From JAEUMD01 sp937950105 (GTDB lineage: Bacteria > Pseudomonadota > Alphaproteobacteria > Rhizobiales > Hyphomicrobiaceae), in the NCBI GenBank assembly GCA_036821845.1, contig DAISIT010000006.1, forward strand, positions 16,965-80,964: a stretch of DNA of 64,000 nucleotides, in the 5' to 3' direction. Shown piece after piece: positions 9,207 to 17,530 of the stretch. Position 1 is the stretch's first letter, and each line of letters opens with the position of its first letter. The position numbers and the translations under genes were made by a program. Under the pieces are notes generated by a model. It ran no database searches and was not told the origin of the DNA. It saw nothing but the letters and a program-made list of their open reading frames with translations.

Positions 9207-10094
9207 CTATCCGCCCGCCTGCCATTTCGCGATGCCCTCGACCGGCCACAGCAGCATCAGCACGTTGAGCGTGAGATTGTCGCGGATCGCCCACAGCATG
9301 AACAGCTCGAGGCCGACGAACAGCAGAGCGCTCGCCGCCACCGGCAGCACGCGCGCCAGCAGGAAGCCTGCGATCATGGCCACACTGTCCATCACCGAGT
9401 TGACGATGCTGTCGCCGTAGTAGTCGAGCGAGACCGTCGCCGTGCGATAGCGGTTGATGACGAAATCGGTGTTCTCGACGATCTCCCAGCCGGCTTCGAG
9501 CGCAACCGCCGCAGCAAGTCGCGCCGGCCACGACGCACGCGGCATCGCCCAAGTGAAGAACGCGTAGAACAGCAGCCCGTGCAGGATATGGCTGAAGGTG
9601 TACCAATCGGTCAGATGCTGGGAGTTCTCCGAACTCTGCACGACGCCGTGCCACAGCTTGACCGTGCCGCACTTGCAGATGGCAACATGCCCCATCAGGT
9701 GCAGGACGATCGCCTGCAGCACGATGAAGCCCAGCGCCGCGAGCAACCACAAGCGACCATCCGTCAGATCGAGACCTGTGCGCGGCGCCGCAATCGACGC
9801 CGCCGTCGCGCGACGACCATCGGCACGCGAGGGCGGGAGGGTCGCCTTTGGCGCGACCGATACCGGTTTCACCGACGTTGGTTTGGCCGCGGCCGCCTGG
9901 GCCGCACTCACCTTGGGCGGTGCCGCCTTGACGGTCGCGGCATGCATCGCCGCAGCCGACTGCGCCGACGCGCGCGGGGGCGCAACACTCTGAGGTGCGT
10001 GCGCGGCGTCGGGCGCACTCACCTTGGCGGAAGCTGGCTCGGCCGCGTGTTTCTGCTTGTGCTTCCGCTTGCGGCCGCCGCCGTACTTGCGCAT
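9207..10094 (-). CDS. UPF0314 / DUF2585 family membrane protein
   Basis: A 295-residue protein. The first 100 residues are an Ala/Pro/Lys-rich, low-complexity, cationic segment (RKYGGGRKRKHKQKHA at the start). The C-terminal 190 residues match UPF0314/DUF2585, with blocks MGHVAICKCGTVKLWHG, SSENSQHLTDWYTFSHI, VENTDFVINRYRTATVSLD and YYGDSIVNSVMDSVAM, and four or five membrane helices. The family is largely alphaproteobacterial and has no known function. It sits inside the ybaB-recR interval on the same strand. The long basic N-terminus is unusual for the family. The true start could be further downstream, since the segment before the first helix is not conserved. Confidence 0.8.
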   Translation of the reverse strand: MRKYGGGRKRKHKQKHAAEPASAKVSAPDAAHAPQSVAPPRASAQSAAAMHAATVKAAPPKVSAAQAAAAKPTSVKPVSVAPKATLPPSRADGRRATAASIAAPRTGLDLTDGRLWLLAALGFIVLQAIVLHLMGHVAICKCGTVKLWHGVVQSSENSQHLTDWYTFSHILHGLLFYAFFTWAMPRASWPARLAAAVALEAGWEIVENTDFVINRYRTATVSLDYYGDSIVNSVMDSVAMIAGFLLARVLPVAASALLFVGLELFMLWAIRDNLTLNVLMLLWPVEGIAKWQAGG

Positions 10095-10119
10095 GTCGCT
10101 ATCGTCCTTGCGTAACGTC

Positions 10120-10440
10120 TCAGAACAGCTTCATGCCGGGCGGGATCGGCAAGCCGCCCGTCACCGCCTGCATCTTCTCCTGCACGGTCGCCTCGACCTT
10201 GCCCTTGGCGTCCTGCACGGCGGCGACGATCAGATCCTCGACGATCTCGACCTCGTCCGGCTTCATCAGGCTCGGATCGATGCGCACCGAGCGCATGTCG
10301 CCCTTGCCATTGACCGAAACGCGCACGAGCCCGCCGCCCGACTGCCCGTCGATCTCCAGCGCTTCCAGTTCCTCCTGCACCTTCTGCATGCGCGCCTGCA
10401 TCTCGCGCACCTTCGACATCATGCCCATCAGGTCTTTCAT
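10120..10440 (-). CDS. ybaB: YbaB/EbfC nucleoid-associated protein
   Basis: A 106-residue protein of family length, with the characteristic start MKDLMGMMSKVREMQAR, a helical dimerisation and DNA-binding region, and the conserved core VRVSVNGKGDMRSVRIDPSL. YbaB binds DNA as a tweezers-shaped dimer and is usually encoded between dnaX and recR, as here. The start at 10440 matches the family; an in-frame codon at 10464 would add eight unconserved residues. It follows dnaX with about 95 bp between and precedes the UPF0314 gene by 25 bp. Confidence 0.93.
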   Translation of the reverse strand: MKDLMGMMSKVREMQARMQKVQEELEALEIDGQSGGGLVRVSVNGKGDMRSVRIDPSLMKPDEVEIVEDLIVAAVQDAKGKVEATVQEKMQAVTGGLPIPPGMKLF

Positions 10441-10535
10441 CGCCGTCTCTTTCCGCCGTTGCATGGAAGCTTCGTTCCGTTAACCCGCGCCCGTGAGATC
10501 TGCAACCACGATGGGCCGCGCCCCACGCCGTCGCT

Positions 10536-12404
10536 TCAGCCGGTGGCGCTGTCGTCGGTAACGTCGCGGGCAATGCGGCGCACCTCGTCGATCTTTGCGT
10601 CGGGGAACGCATCGAGCACCGCGCGTACCGCCGGATGCGACTTCAACGCCTGGATCTCGGCTTCGAGCGCCGCGCGCCTCGTTTCGCCGAGCGGCGGCTG
10701 GCCGGGCGCCTTCGACAGCACCACGACCCAGCGCCGACCGGTCCACTGATTCAATCGCTCGCGCAGGTCGTTGGCCACCTCGGGTGGCGCATCGGTAAGC
10801 AGATAGAGGTCGATCGAGCCCGCTACCGCGTCGAACTTGACGAGGCTGACGTGCTCCTCGACGTGATACCTGAGCCGCACCTCGCGATGTTCCGCGAGCA
10901 GCGCCACCACATCGTCGAAGCTGCGCGGATCGGCATAGCCGCTCGCCACCTGCGCGGTGCCGCCATGATAGGCGCTCTCGTCGTCGACCGGCGGAATCTC
11001 GTCGAAGCGGTCGCCGTCGTCGTCGCTGTCGAACTCGTCGGCATCGGCGCGGGCCGGCGCCCGCGCTGCCGGCTCACGTCGCGCACCGCCACCGGCAGGG
11101 GCTGGCGCACTCGCGGCCAGCGACGGCCGCGCGGGCTCACGCTCGCTGCTTCCACCCGACGGCAGCGAGCGGCGCGGTGCCGACGTCGCACCTCCACCGA
11201 GCGTGCGAATGATTTCGTCGGGCGAAGGCAGATCGGCCGTGTAGCAAAGGCGGATCAGCACCATTTCGGCGGCCGCGGACGGACTCGGCGCGCGCGCCAC
11301 ATCGTCGAGGCCCTTCAAGAGCATCTGCCAAGCGCGCGACAGCAGCGCCATCGACAGCCCTTCGGCCACGCGCGTCGCGCGGCGTCGCTCCTCGGCCGAC
11401 AAGCCCTCGGACGCCGCTTCGCCGCCGACCGCCTTGATGCGCGTCGAGATATGGACGGCTTCGGCGAGATCACCCATGAGCTGCGCCGGATCGGCCCCGT
11501 CCTTCAGCAACTGTGCGAAGGCTTCGAGCGACGGGCCGGCCTTGCCCGAGAACACCAGCTCGAGCAGATCGAACACGCGGCCCTTGTCGGCGAGGCCGAG
11601 CATGGCGCGCACCGACGGCTCCGACACGCGGCCCTCGCCCATGGCGATCGCCTGATCGAGGATCGAGAGACCGTCGCGCACCGAGCCACCGGCTGCTCGT
11701 GCGATCAGTGCCAGCGCGTCGGCGTCGGCTTCGGCGCCTTCGTTGGTGACGATGCGGCCGAAGTGCGCGACCAGCTCCGGCACGTCGACGCGGCGCAGAT
11801 CAAAGCGCTGGCAGCGCGACAGCACGGTGACGGGAACCTTGCGGATCTCGGTGGTCGCGAAAATGAACTTCACGTGCTCGGGGGGCTCCTCCAGCGTCTT
11901 CAGCAGCGCGTTGAACGCGCCCTTCGACAGCATGTGGACCTCGTCGATGATGAACACCTTGTAGCGCGCCGACATCGGCTTGTAGCGGGCGCTCTCGATG
12001 ATCTCGCGGATGTTGTCGACGCCGGTGTTCGACGCCGCGTCCATCTCGATCACGTCCGGGTGGCGGCTCTCCATGATCTCGGCGCAGTGGCGGCCGAGCT
12101 CCGGCATGTCGGTGGTCGGCTGGTTCGCCGTGGCGGTCTCATAATTCAACGCGCGGGCGAGGATGCGCGCCGTCGTGGTCTTGCCGACGCCGCGCACGCC
12201 GGTCAGCATGAAGCCCTGCGCGATGCGGCCCGAGCGGAACGCATTCTCGAGCGTCGTCACCATGGCCTGCTGGCCGATCAGATCGGGAAACGCGGCCGGG
12301 CGGTACTTGCGCGCCAGCACGACATAGGGCTTCGCGGCGTCGCTTCCGTCGCCATGACCGCCGCTCGTTTTGCCGGTCGCTTTCGGGGTGTCTTTGCTGG
12401 CCAT
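10536..12404 (-). CDS. dnaX: DNA polymerase III subunit gamma/tau
   Basis: A 622-residue clamp-loader subunit. The Walker A motif GVRGVGKTTTAR lies at residues 69-80, Walker B is IIDEVHML near residue 150, and the sensor region ATTEIRKVPVTVLSRCQRFD follows. Domain III and an Ala/Pro/Asp-rich linker (about 400-480) lead to a tau-like C-terminal domain. The four zinc-ligand cysteines of the E. coli protein are mostly missing: one cysteine (GRHC) remains in that region, a variation seen in related alphaproteobacteria. The SRP RNA gene lies upstream on the same strand, and ybaB follows. Confidence 0.96.
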   Translation of the reverse strand: MASKDTPKATGKTSGGHGDGSDAAKPYVVLARKYRPAAFPDLIGQQAMVTTLENAFRSGRIAQGFMLTGVRGVGKTTTARILARALNYETATANQPTTDMPELGRHCAEIMESRHPDVIEMDAASNTGVDNIREIIESARYKPMSARYKVFIIDEVHMLSKGAFNALLKTLEEPPEHVKFIFATTEIRKVPVTVLSRCQRFDLRRVDVPELVAHFGRIVTNEGAEADADALALIARAAGGSVRDGLSILDQAIAMGEGRVSEPSVRAMLGLADKGRVFDLLELVFSGKAGPSLEAFAQLLKDGADPAQLMGDLAEAVHISTRIKAVGGEAASEGLSAEERRRATRVAEGLSMALLSRAWQMLLKGLDDVARAPSPSAAAEMVLIRLCYTADLPSPDEIIRTLGGGATSAPRRSLPSGGSSEREPARPSLAASAPAPAGGGARREPAARAPARADADEFDSDDDGDRFDEIPPVDDESAYHGGTAQVASGYADPRSFDDVVALLAEHREVRLRYHVEEHVSLVKFDAVAGSIDLYLLTDAPPEVANDLRERLNQWTGRRWVVVLSKAPGQPPLGETRRAALEAEIQALKSHPAVRAVLDAFPDAKIDEVRRIARDVTDDSATG

Positions 12405-12536
12405 ATGTCCGGATCGCCAAAGAGCAGGCCGGCCCGCAGGGCCAAGGGAGCGAGGCGACCCGCGGCGAGCCGCGCCCCCGCGGAGGGCGCCGGACGAGCT
12501 TCGTGCGTCCGAGCAGCGCCCGTGAGCGCAATGATA

Positions 12537-12628
12537 GAGGCTGGCGGACGACCCGCGTCCTGATCGTTAGGGCTGCTTCGTTCCCGACCTGACCCGGTTG
12601 GCGAGGGATGCGTCCGCCGCCAGCCCAC
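12537..12628 (-). ncRNA. ffs: Signal recognition particle RNA, small bacterial type
   Basis: On the minus strand the segment contains the Ffh-binding core GGUCAGGUCGGGAACGAAGC, with its GGAA tetraloop and asymmetric loop. The ends pair as GGCUGGCGG...CGGACG with CGUCCGCCAGCC, forming a single hairpin of roughly 90 nucleotides. The RNA works with Ffh and FtsY in co-translational targeting of membrane proteins. It lies just upstream of dnaX on the same strand. The exact ends are inferred from the terminal pairing. Confidence 0.9.
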
Positions 12629-12632
12629 CTGC

Positions 12633-12661
12633 TATATGACGGGTCACGGGCCGCGGCGCAA
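12633..12661 (-). promoter_or_regulatory. Probable promoter of the SRP RNA gene
   Basis: On the minus strand, TTGCGC (12661-12656) and CATATA (12638-12633) are 17 bases apart, and the predicted start of transcription falls at the 5' end of the SRP hairpin. The match to the sigma-70 consensus is moderate; an alternative -10 is TATAGC, two bases further on. Confidence 0.45.
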
Positions 12662-12710
12662 GTCGCGGCCACCAGTATCCCTGCCCGCCCCTCCCGAGCC
12701 CCGATCGTCC

Positions 12711-13664
12711 ATGACCGCATCCGCCCCGCCAGCCCTGCCGTTCCCCGCTGATCCGCTCGACCGCGCGGCCCACCTGCGCTCCGACGCCACCGCTCTGACG
12801 GAGTTGTATGGGCGCGACGACGCCCGCGTGCTCGCCGTGGTCGATGGCCGCCTCGTGATCGACTCGAGCGCGGACCGAACCCGGGCAGGGATCCGATGGC
12901 TGAGGCTGGCCGATGTCGCCGCTCTTTGCGCAGAAGTGCCTGCATTCCTCGGCCGCACCGCAGGTTCCGGCGCCGGCCGCTTCGCGTGTGCCATCAGTGC
13001 CGAAGCCGCCACCCGCAGCGATCCGGACAGCCGCCTGCTGGCTCCCGCCGTCGATCTCCGCTCGCTGATGACGCAGGGCGTCCTGCCCGCCACCGACATC
13101 GCCACGGCCGCGACCGCCATCGCCCTGCTCGCCTGGCACGCAGAAGCCCGCTTCTGCGGCCGCTGCGGCGGCGCGACCGAGCCCCGTGAAGGCGGCTGGA
13201 AGCGTGCCTGCCCGGCCTGCGCCAAGGATACCTTCCCGCGCACCGATCCGGTCGCCATCATGCTGGTCACGCAGGGTAACCGCTGCGCGCTGGCCCGCCA
13301 GCCGCATTTCCCCGAGGGCATGTGGTCCACAATCGCCGGTTTCATCGAGCCGGGCGAGACCATCGAGGCGGCCGTCGCGCGCGAAACCGCCGAGGAACTG
13401 GGGCTTACGATCGCGAACGTCGTCTATCGCATGTCGCAACCCTGGCCGATGCCGCACTCGCTGATGATCGGTTGCCGCTGCGAGACGCGCACCGCTGAGA
13501 TCACGGTCGACACCACCGAACTCGCCGACGCCCGGTGGTTCGGCCGCGACGAAGCCGCCGCCATGCTCGCCGGAACCCATCCCGAGGGCTGCTGGGTGCC
13601 CGGCGCCCACGCCGTCGCGCACTGGCTGATCCGCGAATGGGCCAAAGACGGCAGCGGTGGGTGA
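12711..13664 (+). CDS. nudC: NAD(+) diphosphatase NudC (Nudix hydrolase)
   Basis: A 317-residue Nudix enzyme. A four-cysteine zinc ribbon (FCGRCGG and ACPAC) near residues 150-175 precedes the Nudix domain, with the box GFIEPGETIEAAVARETAEE and the NudC-specific SQPWPMPHS downstream. Family members hydrolyse NADH to NMNH plus AMP and remove NAD caps from RNA 5' ends. The start MTASAPPALPFP is preferred because codons further upstream overlap the SRP RNA promoter. It is transcribed divergently from ffs-dnaX and is followed after 54 bp by the copper-related operon. Confidence 0.92.
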   Translation: MTASAPPALPFPADPLDRAAHLRSDATALTELYGRDDARVLAVVDGRLVIDSSADRTRAGIRWLRLADVAALCAEVPAFLGRTAGSGAGRFACAISAEAATRSDPDSRLLAPAVDLRSLMTQGVLPATDIATAATAIALLAWHAEARFCGRCGGATEPREGGWKRACPACAKDTFPRTDPVAIMLVTQGNRCALARQPHFPEGMWSTIAGFIEPGETIEAAVARETAEELGLTIANVVYRMSQPWPMPHSLMIGCRCETRTAEITVDTTELADARWFGRDEAAAMLAGTHPEGCWVPGAHAVAHWLIREWAKDGSGG

Positions 13665-13718
13665 AGGCGCGACACCGAAGGGGCTTGCGCGGGACCGTCG
13701 AGGCACTAGTCTCGCGGG

Positions 13719-14105
13719 ATGCTTGCGTTCCGCCGCACGTTCCCGGCCGCCATCGCTACGAGCCTCGCGCTCGCAGCACTGCTCGTGCACGCGGTCCTGC
13801 TCTCCCAGCATGGCGTCGCAAGGGCGGCGCGAACCGCAGCAGGACCTGCGGTCACGGCCACCTTGGTCGCGCCCATCTGCGGACCATTGCGCGACGGCGG
13901 GTCGGCGCCTGCATCGTTACCGCTTGGCGACTGCCCCATTTGCCTCAATGCGACCGCCGCGAGCTTCACGCCCACGGCGCCGCCGCTCGCCATGCTGCAC
14001 CCGATCCGGAACGGCGAGGTCATCGTCTGGACGACCGGCCCTCAGGCGGCGGCCGGCACCTGCTTCCTGGCGCCGCGCAACCGCGGCCCGCCGGCGCTCG
14101 CCTGA
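13719..14105 (+). CDS. DUF2946-like small protein, copper-operon associated
   Basis: A 128-residue protein with one N-terminal membrane segment (SLALAALLVHAVLLSQHG, about residues 15-32) and the motif GDCPICLNATAA near residue 70, typical of DUF2946 proteins. These are often encoded next to PCuAC and SCO or TonB-type copper genes, and the CxxC may bind copper, though this is unproven. The two genes that follow are PCuAC and SCO. No Shine-Dalgarno sequence lies at the right distance from the ATG, and a TTGCGC/TAGTCT pair (13685-13690 and 13707-13712) would start transcription close to the start codon, so translation may be leaderless. Confidence 0.65.
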   Translation: MLAFRRTFPAAIATSLALAALLVHAVLLSQHGVARAARTAAGPAVTATLVAPICGPLRDGGSAPASLPLGDCPICLNATAASFTPTAPPLAMLHPIRNGEVIVWTTGPQAAAGTCFLAPRNRGPPALA

Positions 14106-14110
14106 GGCAT

Positions 14111-14127
14111 GCCGGCATCATGCCGGC
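14111..14127. repeat. Short inverted repeat between DUF2946 and PCuAC genes
   Basis: GCCGGCAT-C-ATGCCGGC is a perfect 8-bp inverted repeat around one base, located 5 bp after the DUF2946 stop. It could be an operator or part of an mRNA hairpin. Nothing else supports either reading. Confidence 0.3.
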
Positions 14128-14233
14128 CACGCATTGATCCACGGTTCCTCGACACCATCTCAACTCGCGGGTCAGACCGCCACGGCAAGCAACGATGCCG
14201 GCGGCGCCACGCGCCACCCAGGGAATGCTCACC

Positions 14234-14767
14234 ATGCGCCTTCAAGCTCTCCGCCTCGCCACCACGCTCGCGCTTTCCGTCGCCGCGTTCGCTCCCGCCG
14301 CCACCGCCGCCGACGTCTCGGCCGGTTCGCTCGCCATCTCGGCACCGTGGACGCGCGCCACACCTCCGGGCGCCAAGGTTGCCGGCGGCTTCATGACCAT
14401 CACCAACACCGGCAAGGAAGCCGACAAGCTGATCGGCGGCTCCGCCCCGTTCGCCGGCCGTCTCGAAGTGCACGAGATGAGCATGGATGGCGGCATCATG
14501 CGTATGCAGGAGCTGAAGAACGGACTCGAGATCAAGCCAGGTCAGTCGGTCCAGCTCAAGCCCGGCAGCTTCCATGTCATGTTCATGGACCTGAAGCAGC
14601 CGATCGCGGAAGGCGCCCCGCTGGCGGGCACGCTGAAGTTCGAGAAGGCGGGCGAGGTGAAGGTCACCTACGACGTCGCCAGGCTCGGCGCCAAGTCGCG
14701 CGACGACAAGGGCACGGCCGACGCCGGCAAGGACGCGCAAAAGGGCGGCCACCATGGCCACCACTAG
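14234..14767 (+). CDS. Periplasmic copper chaperone PCuAC
   Basis: A 177-residue exported protein. The signal peptide is MRLQALRLATTLALSVAAFAPAATAA. The cupredoxin-like PCuAC domain follows, with the copper site pattern H(M)x10M-x21-HxM: EVHEMSMDGGIMRM near residue 80 and FHVMFMDL near residue 115. The tail ends in HHGHH after a Lys/Asp-rich stretch, an extra metal-binding end. PCuAC delivers Cu(I) in the periplasm to the CuA or CuB centres of cytochrome oxidase, together with SCO, whose gene overlaps this one by 14 bases. The start at 14234 gives the signal peptide directly. Confidence 0.92.
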   Translation: MRLQALRLATTLALSVAAFAPAATAADVSAGSLAISAPWTRATPPGAKVAGGFMTITNTGKEADKLIGGSAPFAGRLEVHEMSMDGGIMRMQELKNGLEIKPGQSVQLKPGSFHVMFMDLKQPIAEGAPLAGTLKFEKAGEVKVTYDVARLGAKSRDDKGTADAGKDAQKGGHHGHH

Positions 14768-15380
14768 CGTCCTGCGCAAAGTCCGGTTGATCGCCTGGGG
14801 CGCGGTGGCTCTCGCCATGCTCGCCGGCGCCGCGATCTACCTCGGCGAGGCGCAGAAAGCGAAAATGGCGGGGGGCTCGCTCCCCGCCGCGGCGAGCATC
14901 GGCGGGCCGTTCGAGCTGACCGGCACGGACGGCAAGCGATTCTCGAGCGCCTCGCTCGCGGGCAAGCCGTTCGCCATCTTCTTCGGCTTCACGCACTGCC
15001 CGGACATCTGCCCAACGACGCTGCTGGAGATGACCAATCACCTGAAGGCACTCGGCCCCCGCGCCGACAACCTGAATGTGATCTTCGTCTCGATCGATCC
15101 GGAAAAGGATACGCCCGAGCAACTGAAGCTCTACCTGTCGGCGTTCGACTCCCGCATCATCGGTTTGTCCGGAACGAAGGAGGAGGTGGCGAAGGTGGCA
15201 AAGACCTATCGCGCCTTCTACGAGAAGGTGCCGAACAAGGACAAGACCGACTACACCATGAATCACACGGCGTCGGTGTATCTCATGGACGCGAACGGCA
15301 AGCTCGTCTCGACGCTCTCGTTCCAGGAGGCGGAGGACGCCCGCCAGAAGAAGCTCGACAACCTCGTTGCCAAGGGCTGA
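14754..15380 (+). CDS. SCO1/SenC/PrrC family copper metallochaperone
   Basis: A 208-residue membrane-anchored thioredoxin-fold protein. A single N-terminal helix (residues 10-30) anchors it, followed by FFGFTHCPDICPTTLLEM, which holds the copper-binding CxxxC pair, and a distal histidine in DYTMNHTASVYLMD. The family helps insert copper into cytochrome c oxidase subunit II. Its start overlaps the last codons of the PCuAC gene, indicating translational coupling and a shared copper-delivery role. The operon ends in a 10-bp hairpin before the convergent FkbM gene. Confidence 0.93.
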   Translation: MATTSVLRKVRLIAWGAVALAMLAGAAIYLGEAQKAKMAGGSLPAAASIGGPFELTGTDGKRFSSASLAGKPFAIFFGFTHCPDICPTTLLEMTNHLKALGPRADNLNVIFVSIDPEKDTPEQLKLYLSAFDSRIIGLSGTKEEVAKVAKTYRAFYEKVPNKDKTDYTMNHTASVYLMDANGKLVSTLSFQEAEDARQKKLDNLVAKG

Positions 15381-15389
15381 CCAGCTTGC

Positions 15390-15418
15390 ACAGCGGCGGG
15401 GCCAGGCTCCGCCGCTGT
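15390..15418. terminator. Hairpin between convergent SCO and FkbM genes
   Basis: ACAGCGGCGG and CCGCCGCTGT form a perfect 10-bp stem with a 9-base loop, 9 bp after the SCO stop and 13 bp before the convergent stop. It could terminate transcription from both sides. No U-run follows in either direction, so it would be an imperfect intrinsic terminator. Confidence 0.5.
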
Positions 15419-15431
15419 CATCAGCAATTGC

Positions 15432-16160
15432 TCAGCTGCGCCAGCCGTAGAAGGTCAGGTTGTTCGGCTGCGAGCGGTCGAGGCAATCCGTCGTGAAGCC
15501 TTTCGCCCGCAGCAGGGTTTCGACCTCAAACGGGCCTATTCCGGTTTCCGGCAGATAGTCGACCTCGACGACGACGTTGCGGATCTTCGCGAAATCCTCG
15601 TCGCGAATACCGCCCAGCACCTCGAGGAAATAGCCCTCGACGTCGATTTTCAGGATGTCGATCTGCTCGAGGCCGTGTGCAGCGATCTCGTCCGAGACGG
15701 TCGTCGTCGTCACCTCGTGACGCTCGAGCGCGCTGGTTTCCGCGGCATGTTCCACCCAGCTCACTTGCCTCGCATCGAGCAGCGTCGAGATGCCCGAAAC
15801 GGTGGTCGACTGGTTGAGCACGAGCCGCTCGCCGCTTCGGCGCGCCACGGCACGGTTGATGGGGATGACGCGCGTCGTCTGCGGATCGACCTGGTGCGCA
15901 ATGTTTTCGGCGAGGTACTGAAAGGTGCGCGGGCTCGCTTCATAGGCGAAGAGCTGGAACGGCTGATAGCGGCGGGCGGCCCAGATCGCGTAAATGCCGA
16001 TGTTGGCTCCGACGTCCATGACGACCGGATATTTCCGGATCTTCATCTCGGGATGATAGTAGATCTGCGACAGGAAGACTTCACTGTAGATGAAGTCGGT
16101 ATCGGCATCGTTGGCGTCGATCACGGCGAGATCCATGCCGCCGTAGTTTTTCCGTTTCAT
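15432..16160 (-). CDS. FkbM-family methyltransferase
   Basis: A 242-residue SAM-dependent methyltransferase. The SAM-binding motif VMDVGANIGIYAIWAAR lies near residue 47 and the characteristic FkbM block DILKIDVEGYFLEVLGG near residue 170, with VVVEVDYLPETG after it. FkbM enzymes O-methylate sugars or small molecules. No glycan cluster is adjacent, so the substrate is unknown. The ATG at 16160 is chosen over a GTG one codon earlier because GGGAG lies about 10 bases upstream of it. The gene is an orphan between the copper operon (convergent) and RNase T2 (divergent). Confidence 0.85.
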   Translation of the reverse strand: MKRKNYGGMDLAVIDANDADTDFIYSEVFLSQIYYHPEMKIRKYPVVMDVGANIGIYAIWAARRYQPFQLFAYEASPRTFQYLAENIAHQVDPQTTRVIPINRAVARRSGERLVLNQSTTVSGISTLLDARQVSWVEHAAETSALERHEVTTTTVSDEIAAHGLEQIDILKIDVEGYFLEVLGGIRDEDFAKIRNVVVEVDYLPETGIGPFEVETLLRAKGFTTDCLDRSQPNNLTFYGWRS

Positions 16161-16431
16161 CACGAATTCAGCTCCCCCGCAGGCCGCATTCGCCCCGGCC
16201 CGTCGTCATTTTTCCGCTTCAGAGCATAGGTAACCGAATATTCCGGCGTTTGCGCTGCCATTCTGATCCGTGCCACAGCACCGCGCTATGGCCATGGTCA
16301 AGACGTGGAAGCGCGCAAGCGCGCCGCCTCCTTCCCGCCCGGCAACGGTGTTGCTCTCGCGCGCCCTTCCACTATGCTCCCGCGCCGGACGGCGGCCAGC
16401 CGTCCCGCAGACCTTCCGGAGAACCAAGGCG

Positions 16432-17343
16432 ATGAAGCGCCTCGCTCAGATCCTGTCCACCGTCGCGCTCGCCGCCGTCGTCGTCGCGCTCGCCCCGCTC
16501 GCCGAGGCCCAGCGCCGCTACGACGACCGTTATGACGATCGCCCCGGTCGCTACGACCGCTACGACCGCTACGACGACCGTAACTCCAACCGCTTCGACG
16601 GCGGCGCCGGCAGCGGCCGCAACGTCGCCGGGCAGTTCGATTACTACGCGCTCGTCATGTCGTGGAGCCCGACGCACTGCGCCTCCGACGCCGGCCAGCG
16701 CGCCGACAGCGACATGCAGTGCGCCAGCCGCGACGGCCGCCGCTATTCGTTCGTGCTGCACGGGCTGTGGCCGCAGTACGAGCGCGGCTATCCGGAAAGC
16801 TGCCCGACACGCGACCGCCCGTTCGTGCCCGACAACGTCATCGGCAGCGTGCTCGACGTCATGCCGAGCCGCGGCCTCGCCATCCACGAATACCGCAAGC
16901 ACGGCACCTGTTCCGGTCTCGACCCGGCCGGCTATTTCGATCTCGGTGAGCAGTTGTTCCGCCAGATCAAGGTGCCGGAGCGCTACGTCAATCCGTTCGA
17001 CGGCCAGAACGTGGCGCCGGAAGATCTCGTGCGCGAGTTCACGGAAGCCAACCCGGACCTGCAGCCCGACATGATGGGCGTGGTCTGCGGCGGCCCCGGC
17101 AATCGCCTCAAGGAAATCCGCGTCTGTTTCACGCGGCAGGGCAAGCTCAGGGCGTGCGGGCGCAACGAGAGCCAGAAGAAGCTGTGCTCGGCGCGGAGCA
17201 TGTTCGTGCCGCCGGTGCGCTCGACGGCAAAGGGTGACGCGCCCTCGTCGAGCCGGCGCGACGACCGCCGTTCGCGCGACCGCGATGGCGATGCCCCGCG
17301 CGGTGGCGGTCGCGATTTCCTGCCCGGGCCGAAGGGCATCTGA
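16432..17343 (+). CDS. Secreted ribonuclease T2 family protein
   Basis: A 303-residue exported RNase. The signal peptide is MKRLAQILSTVALAAVVVAL, ending at AEA. A low-complexity segment at residues 29-50 is made of Y-D-D-R / Y-D-R repeats. The T2 catalytic blocks follow: CAS I FVLHGLWPQ (His110) and CAS II HEYRKHGTC (His152, His157), with several cysteines for disulfides. The C-terminal 45 residues are an Arg/Asp/Ser-rich tail. T2 enzymes cut single-stranded RNA outside the cytoplasm, releasing 3'-phosphates through cyclic intermediates. The Tyr in CAS II, in place of the usual Trp, is tolerated in the family. The acidic/basic arms are unusual. Confidence 0.93.
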   Translation: MKRLAQILSTVALAAVVVALAPLAEAQRRYDDRYDDRPGRYDRYDRYDDRNSNRFDGGAGSGRNVAGQFDYYALVMSWSPTHCASDAGQRADSDMQCASRDGRRYSFVLHGLWPQYERGYPESCPTRDRPFVPDNVIGSVLDVMPSRGLAIHEYRKHGTCSGLDPAGYFDLGEQLFRQIKVPERYVNPFDGQNVAPEDLVREFTEANPDLQPDMMGVVCGGPGNRLKEIRVCFTRQGKLRACGRNESQKKLCSARSMFVPPVRSTAKGDAPSSSRRDDRRSRDRDGDAPRGGGRDFLPGPKGI

Positions 17344-17420
17344 CCCGCTCTGTGCCGCGCCTGGCGTGGGACGGGTCTGCGCCGAAGCGGCGGGATCCGG
17401 CCACACGGCCGGGCCGCATG

Positions 17421-17429
17421 TGTGGATAA
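17421..17429 (-). promoter_or_regulatory. DnaA-box consensus site in an intergenic region
   Basis: TGTGGATAA is the exact complement of the DnaA box TTATCCACA, located between the RNase T2 gene and the next hairpin. A single box may simply titrate DnaA or be a chance match. Two further box-like sites occur near 63.25 kb. Confidence 0.3.
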
Positions 17430-17432
17430 GCT

Positions 17433-17453
17433 GGCACCGGGCCCCCCGGTGCC
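17433..17453 (+). terminator. Hairpin after the RNase T2 gene
   Basis: GGCACCGG and CCGGTGCC form a perfect 8-bp stem around a GCCCC loop, 90 bp after the RNase T2 stop. No U-run follows, so it may be a processing or Rho-related structure and not a true intrinsic terminator. Confidence 0.4.
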
Positions 17454-17530
17454 GGCTGCCCGCTTGTCACCACAATTTCCGCTCCGCACACTCAGACAAG
17501 TGATTCTCGAAGCTTTCTGCGGAGTTGCGG

